Source of the DNA: Leifsonia sp. ALI-44-B
Lineage (GTDB): Bacteria; Actinomycetota; Actinomycetes; Actinomycetales; Microbacteriaceae
Assembly (NCBI RefSeq): GCF_001984125.1
Contig: NZ_MTQL01000007.1
Location: 1-64,000 of the forward strand
Direction of reading: 5' to 3'
DNA length: 64,000 nt
Position numbers and translations under genes: made by a program. The notes beneath the pieces are model-generated. The model searched no databases, was not told the DNA's origin, and was given only the letters and a program-made list of their open reading frames with translations. The first letter of the stretch is position 1. Each line of letters starts with the position of its first letter. Positions 28,672-37,411 of this stretch are shown here, in pieces.

Positions 28672-29766
28672 TTAGTGGCTGCGGTCGACGATGGTGCCCG
28701 CGAAGCGCACGAGCGCCTCTTTCACGGGGCCCTTCGGCAGCACGTCGAGTGCGGCCACGGCTTCGTCCGCCCAGCGATGGGCTTCGGCGAGCGTGCGCTT
28801 CGTGACGTCGTGTTGGCGCAGCTCGGCGATGGCGGCGTGGAAGTCATCGGACGCGGCGGCGTCACCGTCGGCGACATCGACCCGGGATGCATCGATACCC
28901 GTCACATCCGCCTCGATCCGGCTGAGCAGCGCGGCGGCCTGCGGGTCGGTCTCGGCCTGGCGGCGCAGGTAGATGAGCGGCAGCGTGACGACACCGGCGC
29001 GAAGATCGGTGCCGGGCACCTTGCCGGTCTCCTCGGGCTGCGGCGACAGGTCGATGACGTCGTCGACGAGCTGGAAGGCGATGCCCACCTTCTCGCCGTA
29101 TTCGACCATGGCCGGCTCGTATTCTTCGGGGGCGTGCGAGAACGAGACGCCGGCGCGCGCGGCCGTCGCGATGAGCGAACCGGTCTTGTCGGCCAGCACC
29201 TGGATGTAGTGGGCCTCGGGGTCGTCACCCGGCTGCACGCCGACGGTCTCGTGCAGCTGACCGAGCACGAGCCGCTCGAAGGTGTCGGCCTGCAGCAGGA
29301 TGGCGCGTTCGCCGAGCGAGGCCATGAGCTGGCTGGCGCGGGCGAAGAGCAGGTCTCCCGTGAGGATGGCGACCGAGTTGCCGAAGACGGCGTGCGCACT
29401 CGGCACCCCGCGGCGTTTGTCGGCGTCGTCCATGACGTCGTCGTGGTAGAGCGAGGCGATGTGGGTGATCTCGATGGCCTCGGCGGCCGTGATGACCTCG
29501 TCGGTGACGCCGTCGCCCAGCTGCGCCGTGAGCAGCGTGAGCATGGGGCGCACGCGTTTGCCGCCCGCCTCGAGCAGGTAGCGCGTGGTGGCATCGGCGA
29601 CGCTGTCGGCGAAGCCCAGCTCGCGCATGAGCCCCTCTTCGATGCGGTCGAGCCCGTCATCGATCGACGCGATCAGGTGTTTCGTGCCCGGGGACGCGAA
29701 AATGCGTTCGGTCAGGCCCAGCTGACTGGTCAGACGGCTGCCTCGACGGGTGGCGCTCGGATTCAC
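28672..29766 (-). CDS. Polyprenyl diphosphate synthase
   Basis: A 364-residue trans-isoprenyl diphosphate synthase that builds the all-trans tail, here most probably for menaquinone. The first aspartate-rich motif is LYHDDVMDDADKRRG (about residues 107-121), and the second is FQLVDDVIDLS (about 236-246). GGKRVRPML is the diphosphate-binding segment. The GTG at 29766 is 6 bases from the minus-strand -10 TAGGCT (plus 29773-29778), so it is leaderless. Residues 1-25 are extra. It lies directly upstream of the ferredoxin reductase and downstream of menG on the same strand. Chain length cannot be set from sequence alone. Confidence 0.92.
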   Translation of the reverse strand: MNPSATRRGSRLTSQLGLTERIFASPGTKHLIASIDDGLDRIEEGLMRELGFADSVADATTRYLLEAGGKRVRPMLTLLTAQLGDGVTDEVITAAEAIEITHIASLYHDDVMDDADKRRGVPSAHAVFGNSVAILTGDLLFARASQLMASLGERAILLQADTFERLVLGQLHETVGVQPGDDPEAHYIQVLADKTGSLIATAARAGVSFSHAPEEYEPAMVEYGEKVGIAFQLVDDVIDLSPQPEETGKVPGTDLRAGVVTLPLIYLRRQAETDPQAAALLSRIEADVTGIDASRVDVADGDAAASDDFHAAIAELRQHDVTKRTLAEAHRWADEAVAALDVLPKGPVKEALVRFAGTIVDRSH

Positions 29767-29827
29767 AGCTCTAGCCTATCCATTGCGGGTGGGATGGTGG
29801 GTGCCGGTCGATGGCCGCACCCGCGGG

Positions 29828-30544
29828 TTACTCGGCGGCAGGAAAAGGCTTGGTCGCGCGGTGCAGTGCGACGATGCCGCCCGTGAGGTTGCGGTAGTGC
29901 ACATCGGCCCACCCCGCCTCGCGCAGCCACGAGGCCAGCGTGCGCTGGTTGGGCCAGGCGTGGATGGAGTCGTTCAGGTATTCATAGGACGCCGGGTTGG
30001 AGGAGACGACCTTGGTGAGCGCCGGCATGACCTTGTTGAGGTAGAGGTCGTAGGCCGTGCGCATGGCCGGGTTGGCGGGCGTCGAGAATTCGCAGATGAC
30101 GATGCGACCGCCGGGGCGCGTGACGCGCAGCATCTCTTCGAGGGCCCGGCGCGGGCGCACCACATTGCGCAGCCCGAAGGAGATGGTGGTCGAGTCGAAC
30201 TCGTCGTCAGCGAAGGGCAGCTCGGTGGCGTCGGCCTCGACGAACGAGACGCGGTTGAGGTGACCGTATTTCTTCTGGCCGACAGCGATCATGCCGGGCG
30301 AGAAGTCGGCCGCGACGACCGTGGCGCCCTCGTGCGCGATGGCCGCGCTCGACGTGCCCGTGCCGGCCGCGAGGTCGAGCACCTTGTCGCCCGGGTGCGG
30401 GTCGAGCGCCTTGACCGTGGCCACACGCCAGAGCAACGCGTTGCCGGCCGACAGGATGTTGTTGGTGCGATCGTATTTCGCAGCGACCTCGTCGAACATC
30501 GCGGAGACTTGCGCGGGCTTTTTCGAGAGGTCTGCCTTGTTCAT
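29828..30544 (-). CDS. menG: Demethylmenaquinone methyltransferase
   Basis: A 238-residue SAM-dependent methyltransferase of the UbiE/MenG family that carries out the last step of menaquinone synthesis. The SAM motif is DKVLDLAAGTGTSSAAIA, followed by ADFSPGMI, and the family signature region is FGLRNVVRPRRALEEMLRV. FDEVAAKYDRTNNILS at the N-terminus is also diagnostic. The ATG at 30544 is 6 bases from TAGGAT on the minus strand (plus 30551-30556), with G6 in between, hence leaderless. It is divergent from menF and the two promoters overlap. Confidence 0.95.
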   Translation of the reverse strand: MNKADLSKKPAQVSAMFDEVAAKYDRTNNILSAGNALLWRVATVKALDPHPGDKVLDLAAGTGTSSAAIAHEGATVVAADFSPGMIAVGQKKYGHLNRVSFVEADATELPFADDEFDSTTISFGLRNVVRPRRALEEMLRVTRPGGRIVICEFSTPANPAMRTAYDLYLNKVMPALTKVVSSNPASYEYLNDSIHAWPNQRTLASWLREAGWADVHYRNLTGGIVALHRATKPFPAAE

Positions 30545-30550
30545 CCCCCC

Positions 30551-30580
30551 ATCCTAGGCCGGGTTTCCGGGGCGTAGGCT
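30551..30580. promoter_or_regulatory. Overlapping divergent promoters of menG and menF
   Basis: The menG -10 (TAGGAT on minus, plus 30551-30556) and the menF -10 (TAGGCT, 30575-30580) are separated by 18 bases. Each therefore lies where the other promoter should have its -35, so two polymerases cannot occupy both sites at once. Confidence 0.65.
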
Positions 30581-30586
30581 GTGGGT

Positions 30587-31828
30587 GTGACCGATACCGA
30601 GACCCGGGTTCTAAGCGTCGAGACCATCGAGATCTCCGACCTGAAACAAATCATCCCGCTCAGCGATCCCGAGCGACCACTGCTGTGGATGCGCAAGGGG
30701 CAGGGGCTCGTCGGCATCGGCGAAGCGGTGCGCCTCGAGTTCGAGGGCCCCACGCGCATGCAAGACGCCGCGGCGGCCTGGCGCGAGCTCGTCGATGCGG
30801 CCACGGTGACCAATCCGGTCGAGCTGCCCGGCACGGGTCTCGTGGCGTTCGGCGCCTTTGCCTTCTCCGCTTCGTCGGCCGAGAAGAGCGTGCTCATCGT
30901 TCCGCGCATCATCCTCGGCAAGCGCGACGGGCGCTTCTGGGTCACGAAGATCACCGTTGCGGGCGACGATCGGCCGCTCCCCCGCCTCGAGCCGCGCGCC
31001 TTCGGCGACGAATACCGCATCTCGCTCCTGCCGGGCGACGAAGATCCGGGGGCGTTCCGCGCCGACGTCGAGACCGCCATCCAGCGCATCGTGCGGGGGG
31101 ACGTGGGCAAGGTGGTGCTGGCGCGCAACCTCGTCGGGCATCTGCCGGAGGGCTCAGACATCCGCCGCGTTCTCGTCGATCTGGCCATGGGCTATCCCGA
31201 TTGCTGGACGTATTCGGTCGACGGCCTCATCGGCTCGAGCCCCGAAACGCTCGTCGGGGTCTCCAATCGCACGGTCTCGGCGCGCGTGCTGGCCGGCACC
31301 ATGTCACGCGGGCGGGATGCCGACAGCGATGCCGAGGCCGCGACATCCCTCGTCACCAGTGTGAAAGACAACGACGAGCACGCCTTCGCGGTGCAGAGCG
31401 TGGTTGCGGCCCTGCGCCCGCATTCGCCGCACCTCACCTGGAGCGAGCTGCCCTTCGCCCTGAAGCTGCCGAACCTCTGGCACCTGGCCACGGATGTCGC
31501 GGGCCCCCTCACCGACCGTGCGACCTCGCTCGACCTCATCGCCGCCCTGCACCCCACCGCGGCCGTCGCGGGTTTCCCCACCGACGCCGCCCTGGCGCTC
31601 ATCGACGAACTCGAACCCTTCGACCGCGGGCGGTACGCCGGCCCCGTCGGCTGGGTCGACGCGGCGGGCGACGGCGAATGGGCCATCGCGTTGCGCTGCG
31701 CCCAGATCAGCCCCACGGGCGACATCACGGCCTATGCGGGCTGCGGAATCGTGGCCGAGAGCGACCCGATGAAAGAGCTCACCGAGACCAAGATGAAGTT
31801 CCGTCCCATCGTCGAAGCGTTCGGATAG
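30587..31828 (+). CDS. menF: Isochorismate synthase
   Basis: A 413-residue chorismate-utilising enzyme that isomerises chorismate to isochorismate, the entry to menaquinone synthesis. The MST-family landmarks are IQRIVRGDVGKVVLARNL, SPETLVGVSNRTVSARVLAG (with the catalytic region), ALHPTAAVAGFPTDAAL and the C-terminal YAGCGIVAESDPMKELTETK. GTG at 30587, not the in-frame GTG at 30581, is taken as the start: TAGGCT ends 6 bases before it, whereas the earlier GTG would touch the -10 box. Menaquinone genes all around support menF rather than a salicylate synthase. Confidence 0.92.
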   Translation: MTDTETRVLSVETIEISDLKQIIPLSDPERPLLWMRKGQGLVGIGEAVRLEFEGPTRMQDAAAAWRELVDAATVTNPVELPGTGLVAFGAFAFSASSAEKSVLIVPRIILGKRDGRFWVTKITVAGDDRPLPRLEPRAFGDEYRISLLPGDEDPGAFRADVETAIQRIVRGDVGKVVLARNLVGHLPEGSDIRRVLVDLAMGYPDCWTYSVDGLIGSSPETLVGVSNRTVSARVLAGTMSRGRDADSDAEAATSLVTSVKDNDEHAFAVQSVVAALRPHSPHLTWSELPFALKLPNLWHLATDVAGPLTDRATSLDLIAALHPTAAVAGFPTDAALALIDELEPFDRGRYAGPVGWVDAAGDGEWAIALRCAQISPTGDITAYAGCGIVAESDPMKELTETKMKFRPIVEAFG

Positions 31829-31852
31829 ACGAGTTTGTCAGCCGAAAATCTG

Positions 31853-31868
31853 TTTACCTGGGCGAAAC
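31853..31868. promoter_or_regulatory. Candidate GlnR box upstream of the ammonium transporter
   Basis: TTTAC-n6-GAAAC (31853-31857 and 31864-31868) resembles the actinobacterial GlnR half-site pair GTnAC-n6-GaAAC. A second GAAAC lies at 31887-31891, 23 bases on, close to the 22-base period expected of a double GlnR site. This is a nitrogen-control site by inference. Confidence 0.5.
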
Positions 31869-31953
31869 ACGCCCACGCCACGGGCGGAAACAAAGCTCCA
31901 GCAGGATGTGACCACGCGATAAGCAGCGCGTGCGAGCGAATGGGGTTTTCTCA

Positions 31954-33219
31954 ATGGATCAAGGTAATACGGCGTTCTTGTTGATCGCCGCCGCCCTCGT
32001 GCTTCTCATGACGCCGGGGTTGGCATTCTTCTACGGTGGTCTCGTCAAGGCGAAGAGCGTCATCAGCATGATGATGCTGAGCTTCGGCTCGATGGGTCTC
32101 ATCGGTGTGCTGTGGGTTCTCTACGGCTACGCCATCGCCTTCCCGGGTGCCGAGGGAACACTGTTCCCCTGGGCCATCGACGGATCGGCTCTCGGACTGA
32201 ACAGCCTGCTCGAAACGCCTGAGGGCGCGGCCTACCCGCCGCTCGCCTTCGTGGCCTTCCAGGCGACGTTCGCCATCATCACGGTCGCCCTCGTCTCGGG
32301 CGCCATCGCCGACCGCGCCAAGTTCGGCAGCTGGATGGTGTTCGCCGGTGTCTGGGCGACCGTCGTCTACTTCCCGGTCGCCAGCTGGGTCTTCAACTTC
32401 GGCCTCGCCGAAGACGGCAGCTTCGCCTACGGCGGTTGGATCACGCACGGCCTGCAGGATGTCTTCGGGGTCGGTGCCATCGACTTCGCCGGTGGAACCG
32501 CGGTTCACATCAACGCCGGTGCCGCCGCCCTGGCCCTCGCCCTCGTCCTCGGACGTCGCGTCGGATTCCAGAAGGGCGCGAACGTGCCTCACAACCCGCC
32601 GTTCGTCCTCCTCGGCGCCGGTCTGCTCTGGTTCGGATGGTTCGGCTTCAACGCCGGTTCGGAACTCGCCGCCGACGGCACCGCCGCCCTGGCCTTCGTC
32701 AACACCATCGCCGCCCCGTCGGCCGCTCTCCTCGCCTGGTTGATCGTCGAGAAGGTCAAGGACGGCAAGCCCACCTCGGTCGGTGCCGCCTCCGGTGCCG
32801 TCGCGGGTCTGGTCGCCATCACTCCGGCCTGCGCCTCGCTCCACCCCGTGTGGGCCATCGTCCTCGGCCTCGTCGCCGGTGCCGTCTGTGCCTTGGCCGT
32901 CGAGCTGAAGTTCAAGCTCGGCTTCGACGACTCGCTCGACGTGGTCGGCATCCACCTCGTCGGTGGTCTCATCGGAACGCTGTACCTCGGCTTCTTCGCC
33001 AACAACACCGGCCTCTTCATGGGTGGCAACGGAGCTCAGCTGCTCGTGCAGGCCATCGCGGCCTTCTCGGTCATGATCTACTCCTTCGTCCTCGCCTACC
33101 TGATCGGCTTCGTCATCCAGAAGACCATGGGCTTCCGGGTGAAGAACGAGGACGAGATCGCGGGCATCGACACGTCGGTCCACGGCGAAGAGGGATACGT
33201 GCTCACCGACGCACGCTAA
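31954..33219 (+). CDS. amt: Ammonium transporter Amt
   Basis: A 421-residue ammonium channel with about eleven membrane helices. Family landmarks are LMTPGLAFFYGGLVKAKSV near the N-terminus, the conserved DFAGGTAVHINAGAAALAL containing one of the pore histidines, WFGWFGFNAGSEL, and DVVGIHLVGGLIGTLYLG with the second histidine region. The short C-terminal tail after VIQKTMGFRVK is the usual cytoplasmic segment that meets a PII protein, although no PII gene follows here. ATG at 31954 fits the family start. A GlnR-like box 86 bases upstream suggests nitrogen-limited induction. Confidence 0.95.
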   Translation: MDQGNTAFLLIAAALVLLMTPGLAFFYGGLVKAKSVISMMMLSFGSMGLIGVLWVLYGYAIAFPGAEGTLFPWAIDGSALGLNSLLETPEGAAYPPLAFVAFQATFAIITVALVSGAIADRAKFGSWMVFAGVWATVVYFPVASWVFNFGLAEDGSFAYGGWITHGLQDVFGVGAIDFAGGTAVHINAGAAALALALVLGRRVGFQKGANVPHNPPFVLLGAGLLWFGWFGFNAGSELAADGTAALAFVNTIAAPSAALLAWLIVEKVKDGKPTSVGAASGAVAGLVAITPACASLHPVWAIVLGLVAGAVCALAVELKFKLGFDDSLDVVGIHLVGGLIGTLYLGFFANNTGLFMGGNGAQLLVQAIAAFSVMIYSFVLAYLIGFVIQKTMGFRVKNEDEIAGIDTSVHGEEGYVLTDAR

Positions 33220-33244
33220 CCCTTCGTCCCTCGACGAAAACCCC

Positions 33245-33280
33245 CAATCGCGGGTCTGGCTTCGGCCGGGCCCGCGATTG
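33245..33280. terminator. Hairpin after amt
   Basis: A 10-bp stem, CAATCGCGGG (33245-33254) with CCCGCGATTG (33271-33280), sits 25 bases after the amt stop. The rest of the gap to menD (33281-33435) holds two copies of a TTGCCGGC-ending word and a degenerate hexanucleotide GTGCGG-type repeat (about 33318-33380) but no recognisable gene. Confidence 0.65.
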
Positions 33281-33435
33281 TCATTTGCCGGCCGGGCCCA
33301 GAATTATCGTTTGCCGGCGGGTGCGCCTACGGGTGCGACTGTGGCTGCGCCTGCGGGTGCGGGTGCGGCTACGGATGCGGCCCCGGTGCCGATTCGGCGC
33401 CTGCGCGATCGTCGACGACCGACCGTCTCAGACCG

Positions 33436-35187
33436 TCAGCGGTCGAGCGGAACTTCGATGACCACCGGGCGCTCGACGGGCGCGGTCAGGGCCTGGTCGA
33501 GCTCGGCACGCGTCTTCGCGCGCACATAACCCCAGCCGAAACCCTCGGCGAGCTTCTGGATGTCGACGCGCTGCGGTGTGTAGAGGACGCGCCTCATGGC
33601 CTCGGGCGCGGCGCTGGCCGCCACCTCGAGTCCGTCGAAGATGGTGCCGCCGCCGTCGTTGCCGACGATGACCTGCAGGCGCGGCATCCGCTCGTCGTGG
33701 CCGGGCAAAAGCGCGCCGATGTCGTGCAGGAACGTGAGGTCGCCGACGAGAACGCGCGTGACGCCGGGCGACCCGTCGGCCTGGCTGGCGAGCGCGATGC
33801 CCGTGGCCGTGGCCGTGGTGCCGTCGATGCCGGCGAGCCCGCGGTTGGCGTGCACGCGCACCTTCTTGCCGCCGAGCACCTGATCGGCCTCGCGGATGAG
33901 GCGGGATGCCCCGAAGACGAGTCGGTCGTGCGGCCACGTGGCGCGCCACACCGCTTCGACGAGCAGGCGCCGGTCGAGCGGGCGACGAATCGCGGCGAAC
34001 TCGGCCTGGGCGAACGCGAGTCGCTGGGCGGGGTCGTGCGAGTGCCCGGCCTCGAGGTCGGGGGCGACATCGTCGTCCTGCGCCGCGAGCACGGCTCGGG
34101 ATGCGACCACCCAAGCGCCGAGCCACGCCCGGTCGACGGGGCCCGATGTCACCGACACCTGCCCGACCACGCGCGCGTTTCGGCCGGGATCGTAGGCTTC
34201 GGCACCGTGCGGGGCCACGACGATGGTCTCGACATCCGCTCGTTTTAGCAGCGCCGGCACCTGGCGGGAGAGCGTGGGATGCCCGAAGACGATGGCGCGT
34301 TCGATGCGCCCGCCGAGCTCGGGGTCGTCGAGGAGTGGGCGGTAGCCGGCGACCAGGTTGCGGCCGAAGCGGGAGCCGCTCGTGACCTCCGCGATGAGCG
34401 GCCACCCGCCCGCGTGGGCGACGTCCTCGGCGGCAGGGCCAGCCGCGTTGCCGGCGATGACGACGGTGCGCGGCCCGCGTTCGACGAGCAGCGTTGAGCG
34501 ACGGCGGCGGTCGCTCTGCGTCGCGGCGTCGCCGGAGGAGGCCGGGGCGTCGAGGTGGGCGCGCACGCGCTCGAGTTCGAGCTCGTCTTCGGCGTCGGAG
34601 ACGGAGGACAGCGGTTCGCGGAACGCGAGGTTCAGGTGCACGGGGCCCGGGCCCGCGACGCCCTTCGTCGTGCCGACGGCGTGTGCCCAGGACTCGCTCG
34701 CGAGCGCAGCCGGGTCGAGCGCTTCGTCGCTGGGGTTGGTGCGGAAGCCCGCAGCGGGACCGGGAGCGGGCACATCCGTCGTGAAGCGGGCGGCTCGGCC
34801 GAAAATGGCCGGCTGGTGGGTGGTCTGATTCGAGCGGATGCCGCGCAGCTCGGTCGGTCGGTCGGCCGTGAGCAGCAGCATGGGCACGCCGCTGTGGTGC
34901 GCCTCGAGCACGGCGGGGTGCAGGTTGGCCACGGCCGTTCCGCTCGTCACGACCACGGCGGCCGGGACGCCCGATTCGGCGGCCAGCCCCAGCGCGAGGA
35001 ATCCGGCGACCCGTTCGTCGAGTCGCACATGCAAGTGCAGCAGGCCGGCGCGCTCGTATTCGGCGGCCGCGAGGGCGAGCGCTTGGGAACGCGATCCGGG
35101 GCAGAGCACCAGATCACGCAGGCCGAGGCGCACGTATTCGCCCAGGAGGCGAACGGCGAAGCGGGTGCTGGGCGAGGACTCAGACAT
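33436..35187 (-). CDS. menD: SEPHCHC synthase MenD
   Basis: A 583-residue thiamine-diphosphate enzyme that joins isochorismate and 2-oxoglutarate (2-succinyl-5-enolpyruvyl-6-hydroxy-3-cyclohexene-1-carboxylate synthase). The N-terminal domain has DLVLCPGSRSQALALAAAEY and LHVRLDERVAGFLALGLA with the catalytic glutamate region. Further motifs are AAVVVTSGTAVANLHPAVLE and, in the C-terminal ThDP domain, VLVGDLTFLHDIGAL and VIVGNDGGGTIFDGLE. ATG at 35187 is the start; a much longer in-frame extension overlaps the PLDc_N gene and is not real. The start overlaps that gene's stop by 8 bases, so translation is coupled. Confidence 0.94.
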   Translation of the reverse strand: MSESSPSTRFAVRLLGEYVRLGLRDLVLCPGSRSQALALAAAEYERAGLLHLHVRLDERVAGFLALGLAAESGVPAAVVVTSGTAVANLHPAVLEAHHSGVPMLLLTADRPTELRGIRSNQTTHQPAIFGRAARFTTDVPAPGPAAGFRTNPSDEALDPAALASESWAHAVGTTKGVAGPGPVHLNLAFREPLSSVSDAEDELELERVRAHLDAPASSGDAATQSDRRRRSTLLVERGPRTVVIAGNAAGPAAEDVAHAGGWPLIAEVTSGSRFGRNLVAGYRPLLDDPELGGRIERAIVFGHPTLSRQVPALLKRADVETIVVAPHGAEAYDPGRNARVVGQVSVTSGPVDRAWLGAWVVASRAVLAAQDDDVAPDLEAGHSHDPAQRLAFAQAEFAAIRRPLDRRLLVEAVWRATWPHDRLVFGASRLIREADQVLGGKKVRVHANRGLAGIDGTTATATGIALASQADGSPGVTRVLVGDLTFLHDIGALLPGHDERMPRLQVIVGNDGGGTIFDGLEVAASAAPEAMRRVLYTPQRVDIQKLAEGFGWGYVRAKTRAELDQALTAPVERPVVIEVPLDR

Positions 35188-35731
35188 CCGCTCGGCCTGC
35201 GCCGGGCTCGTCGTCGGAATTGCCGCGCTTGGCCGTGCCGTCGTCGGTGCCGGTCGGCTCGTCGCCGGTGCCCGGCTCAGGTTCGGGTTCTGAAGCCGTG
35301 GGCTGAGTCGAGGATGCACCGGACGAGGGTGCACCTGTCGAACCGGCGCCTGTCGATCCGCGGGAGGGGCCGGCAGCCGCGGGACCAGACGATCCGTCAG
35401 CGGGACCCTCGGAGTCGAGTGCCGCGAGTTCTTCTTCGAGACGGCGGATCCGCTCGTCTTGATCGGGATCGGCCGCGGACGACGAGGAGCGGCCGAAGAA
35501 TTCGGGGTTGTCGTCGGGCGGAAGCTGACGCGTGCGCGTCTGCGCCTGGCGGCCGCGCCCGATGAGGAACCACAGCACGACACCCACGACGGGAAGCACC
35601 AGGATGATGACGAGCCAGGCCGGTTTGGGCAACCCTCGCACTCGATCGTGGGCGAGCATGGCGCAGTCGATGACCGCGTAGATCGTTGCGACCACGACGA
35701 CGACGACGAGTCCGAGCAGCAGGCGTGCCAT
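35180..35731 (-). CDS. PLDc_N domain membrane protein
   Basis: A 183-residue protein with two N-terminal membrane helices (about 3-21 and 36-60) containing the phospholipase-D-nuclease N-terminal module: the LPKPAWLVIILVLPVVGVVLWFL region with its Trp and Pro pattern. A basic turn and a long, Ser/Pro/Gly/Glu-rich disordered tail follow from about residue 85. No catalytic PLD motif follows, so this is only the membrane module, common in actinobacteria with unknown function. The ATG at 35731 is 6 bases from TAACAT on the minus strand (plus 35738-35743) and is leaderless. It is coupled to menD by an 8-base overlap. Confidence 0.8.
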   Translation of the reverse strand: MARLLLGLVVVVVVATIYAVIDCAMLAHDRVRGLPKPAWLVIILVLPVVGVVLWFLIGRGRQAQTRTRQLPPDDNPEFFGRSSSSAADPDQDERIRRLEEELAALDSEGPADGSSGPAAAGPSRGSTGAGSTGAPSSGASSTQPTASEPEPEPGTGDEPTGTDDGTAKRGNSDDEPGAGRADV

Positions 35732-35737
35732 CCCCCC

Positions 35738-35801
35738 ATGTTAGTCGGCGCGTCTGAGCCTTTTCTCCACGGCGGCGGCTCCCAGCGGCCCGACTTACAC
35801 T
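35738..35801. promoter_or_regulatory. Divergent leaderless promoters of the PLDc_N and DUF4229 genes
   Basis: The minus-strand TAACAT (plus 35738-35743) and the plus-strand TACACT (35796-35801) each end 6 bases before their start codons (35731 and 35808). Confidence 0.6.
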
Positions 35802-35807
35802 GGTGGA

Positions 35808-36170
35808 GTGAAACGCATCTCCCCGGTCCTCGTCTTTACGGTCTTTCGGCTTCTCACATTCGCCGTGCCCCTGACGGCGCTGCTGCTGATGCAGATCAAC
35901 CCGCTCATCGCCACGCTGCTCGCAGCGCTCATCGGCGTGAGCCTGTCCTACATCTTCCTGCGCCCACAGCGCGAGCAGGTGTCGCGCGAGCTCTATGCGC
36001 GCCGCCACGAGGGAAAGACCTCGCCGCACGCCCACGATGACGAAGACGCCGAAGACGCGATCCATACCGACAGCACGGATGCCGCGGCCGCACGCCCGGC
36101 CTCGGAGCACCGCCCCGCCACCGACGTCGCATCGCCCGCCGACACGAAACCGGCCGCAAACGAGCGCTGA
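35808..36170 (+). CDS. DUF4229 small membrane protein
   Basis: A 120-residue protein with two hydrophobic helices at about 9-27 and 30-50, followed by the conserved-looking LRPQREQVSRELYARRH and a long charged, low-complexity, Ala/Asp/Glu-rich tail. It resembles the actinobacterial DUF4229 family, which is commonly found beside menaquinone genes; function unknown. GTG at 35808 is supported by the -10 box TACACT 6 bases upstream. It is the only plus-strand gene between menD and menA. Confidence 0.72.
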   Translation: MKRISPVLVFTVFRLLTFAVPLTALLLMQINPLIATLLAALIGVSLSYIFLRPQREQVSRELYARRHEGKTSPHAHDDEDAEDAIHTDSTDAAAARPASEHRPATDVASPADTKPAANER

Positions 36171-36227
36171 GCCTGGCTCAACCACCCGTCGCGGCCGGCG
36201 TTGTGACGCGGTGTCGCTGCGACCCTC

Positions 36228-37292
36228 TTACTGACCGCCGCTGTACAGCCAGAAAGCCACAAACAGGGCGATCGCGTAGAACAGCTGCGCCACCCCGGTG
36301 AGCTTCAGCACGAGGATCAGTTCGCGCGGCGTGCGCGCGGTCGCCGTGATGATGCACGCGGGCAGCGCGGCCAGCAACACGAACATGGCGAACCACGCGG
36401 CCGGGTAGAAGAGCGCGAGAACGCCGGCGATGACGAACGGCACGAGCATCAGCACGATGTAGAGCACGCGCGTGGCCGTGGCGCCGATGAGCACCGAGAG
36501 CGTGCGCTTGCCCGACATCCGGTCTTGTTCGATGTCGCGCAGGTTGTTGACGACGAGGGCGGCCGTGGCCATGAACCCGACCGCGATGGCACCGAACCAG
36601 GCCTCTTGGTTGAGCTGGTAGACCTGCACGAACGTGGTGCCGAGCGTGGCGACGAGTCCGAAGAAGACGAACACGAACACCTCACCGAGGGCGTTGTAGC
36701 CGTAGGGGCGCTTGCCGCCCGTGTAGAACCAGGCGGCGACGAGGGCCGCGGCGCCGACGATGAGCAGCCACCAGAGGCCCGAGACCACCGTGAGCACGAG
36801 ACCGGCGACGGCCGCGATGCCGAAGAAAACGAGGGCAACCGTGAGCACGGCCTTGGCCGAGGCTTTGCCGCTGCCGACGAGGCGCTGCGGGCCGACACGG
36901 TTGTCGTCGGTGCCGCGGATGCCGTCGGAGTAGTCGTTGGCGAAGTTCACGCCGATCTGCAGGGCCACCGAGACGATGAGGCACAGAAGCGCGCGCACGG
37001 GATGGTAGACGCCCGGCTCGCTCGCCACGATCGCGGCACCGGTTCCCACGATGACGGGCGAGATCGACAGCGGCAGGGTGCGCACGCGCGAACCGTCGAT
37101 CCAGTCGGCCAGTGTGGCCTTCTTCACGGCGTCGTAACGTCGCGCTGCGGGGTTGCCGCTCTTGCCGCGCCCGCTGGTCTTGGTGCGCACCGTCTTGTCG
37201 GCGTCCGCGTTGCGGCCGTTGACGTTGCGGGGGTCGACCGACCTCGTCGCGTCGATGCGTTGCTGCTTGGGTCGTTGCTGCTTGGGCGCCAC
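36228..37292 (-). CDS. menA: 1,4-dihydroxy-2-naphthoate polyprenyltransferase
   Basis: A 354-residue UbiA-family membrane prenyltransferase that attaches the polyprenyl chain to DHNA, giving demethylmenaquinone. The first Asp-rich motif is NFANDYSDGIRGTDDNRVGP and the second is NNLRDIEQDRMSGKRTL; about eight membrane helices are visible. GTG at 37292 (sequence VAPKQQRPKQQ) is chosen because AAGGAGA lies 6-7 bases upstream; the longer frame lacks a ribosome site. Residues 1-55 form an unusual basic, Gln/Arg/Lys-rich cytoplasmic tail not needed in other MenA proteins. Confidence 0.94.
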   Translation of the reverse strand: MAPKQQRPKQQRIDATRSVDPRNVNGRNADADKTVRTKTSGRGKSGNPAARRYDAVKKATLADWIDGSRVRTLPLSISPVIVGTGAAIVASEPGVYHPVRALLCLIVSVALQIGVNFANDYSDGIRGTDDNRVGPQRLVGSGKASAKAVLTVALVFFGIAAVAGLVLTVVSGLWWLLIVGAAALVAAWFYTGGKRPYGYNALGEVFVFVFFGLVATLGTTFVQVYQLNQEAWFGAIAVGFMATAALVVNNLRDIEQDRMSGKRTLSVLIGATATRVLYIVLMLVPFVIAGVLALFYPAAWFAMFVLLAALPACIITATARTPRELILVLKLTGVAQLFYAIALFVAFWLYSGGQ

Positions 37293-37411
37293 TACCGTCT
37301 CCTTCGGGTCCGGAGCGAGTTTACGACACCGGGCTATGCCGGCGGGTTCACCGCGGTGCGTCGGGGGCTGGCGAGCGCGATCGGGCGGGCACCGTTGGTC
37401 GCGTCGGCGGT

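Noticed and set aside
33278-33435. Short Ala/Gly-rich frame in the amt-menD gap
   Set aside because: It is produced by a degenerate hexanucleotide repeat, has no ribosome site or leaderless promoter, and overlaps the end of menD.
33436-35739. 767-codon version of menD
   Set aside because: The extra N-terminal 184 codons overlap the PLDc_N gene in another frame and lack similarity to MenD; the true start is 35187.
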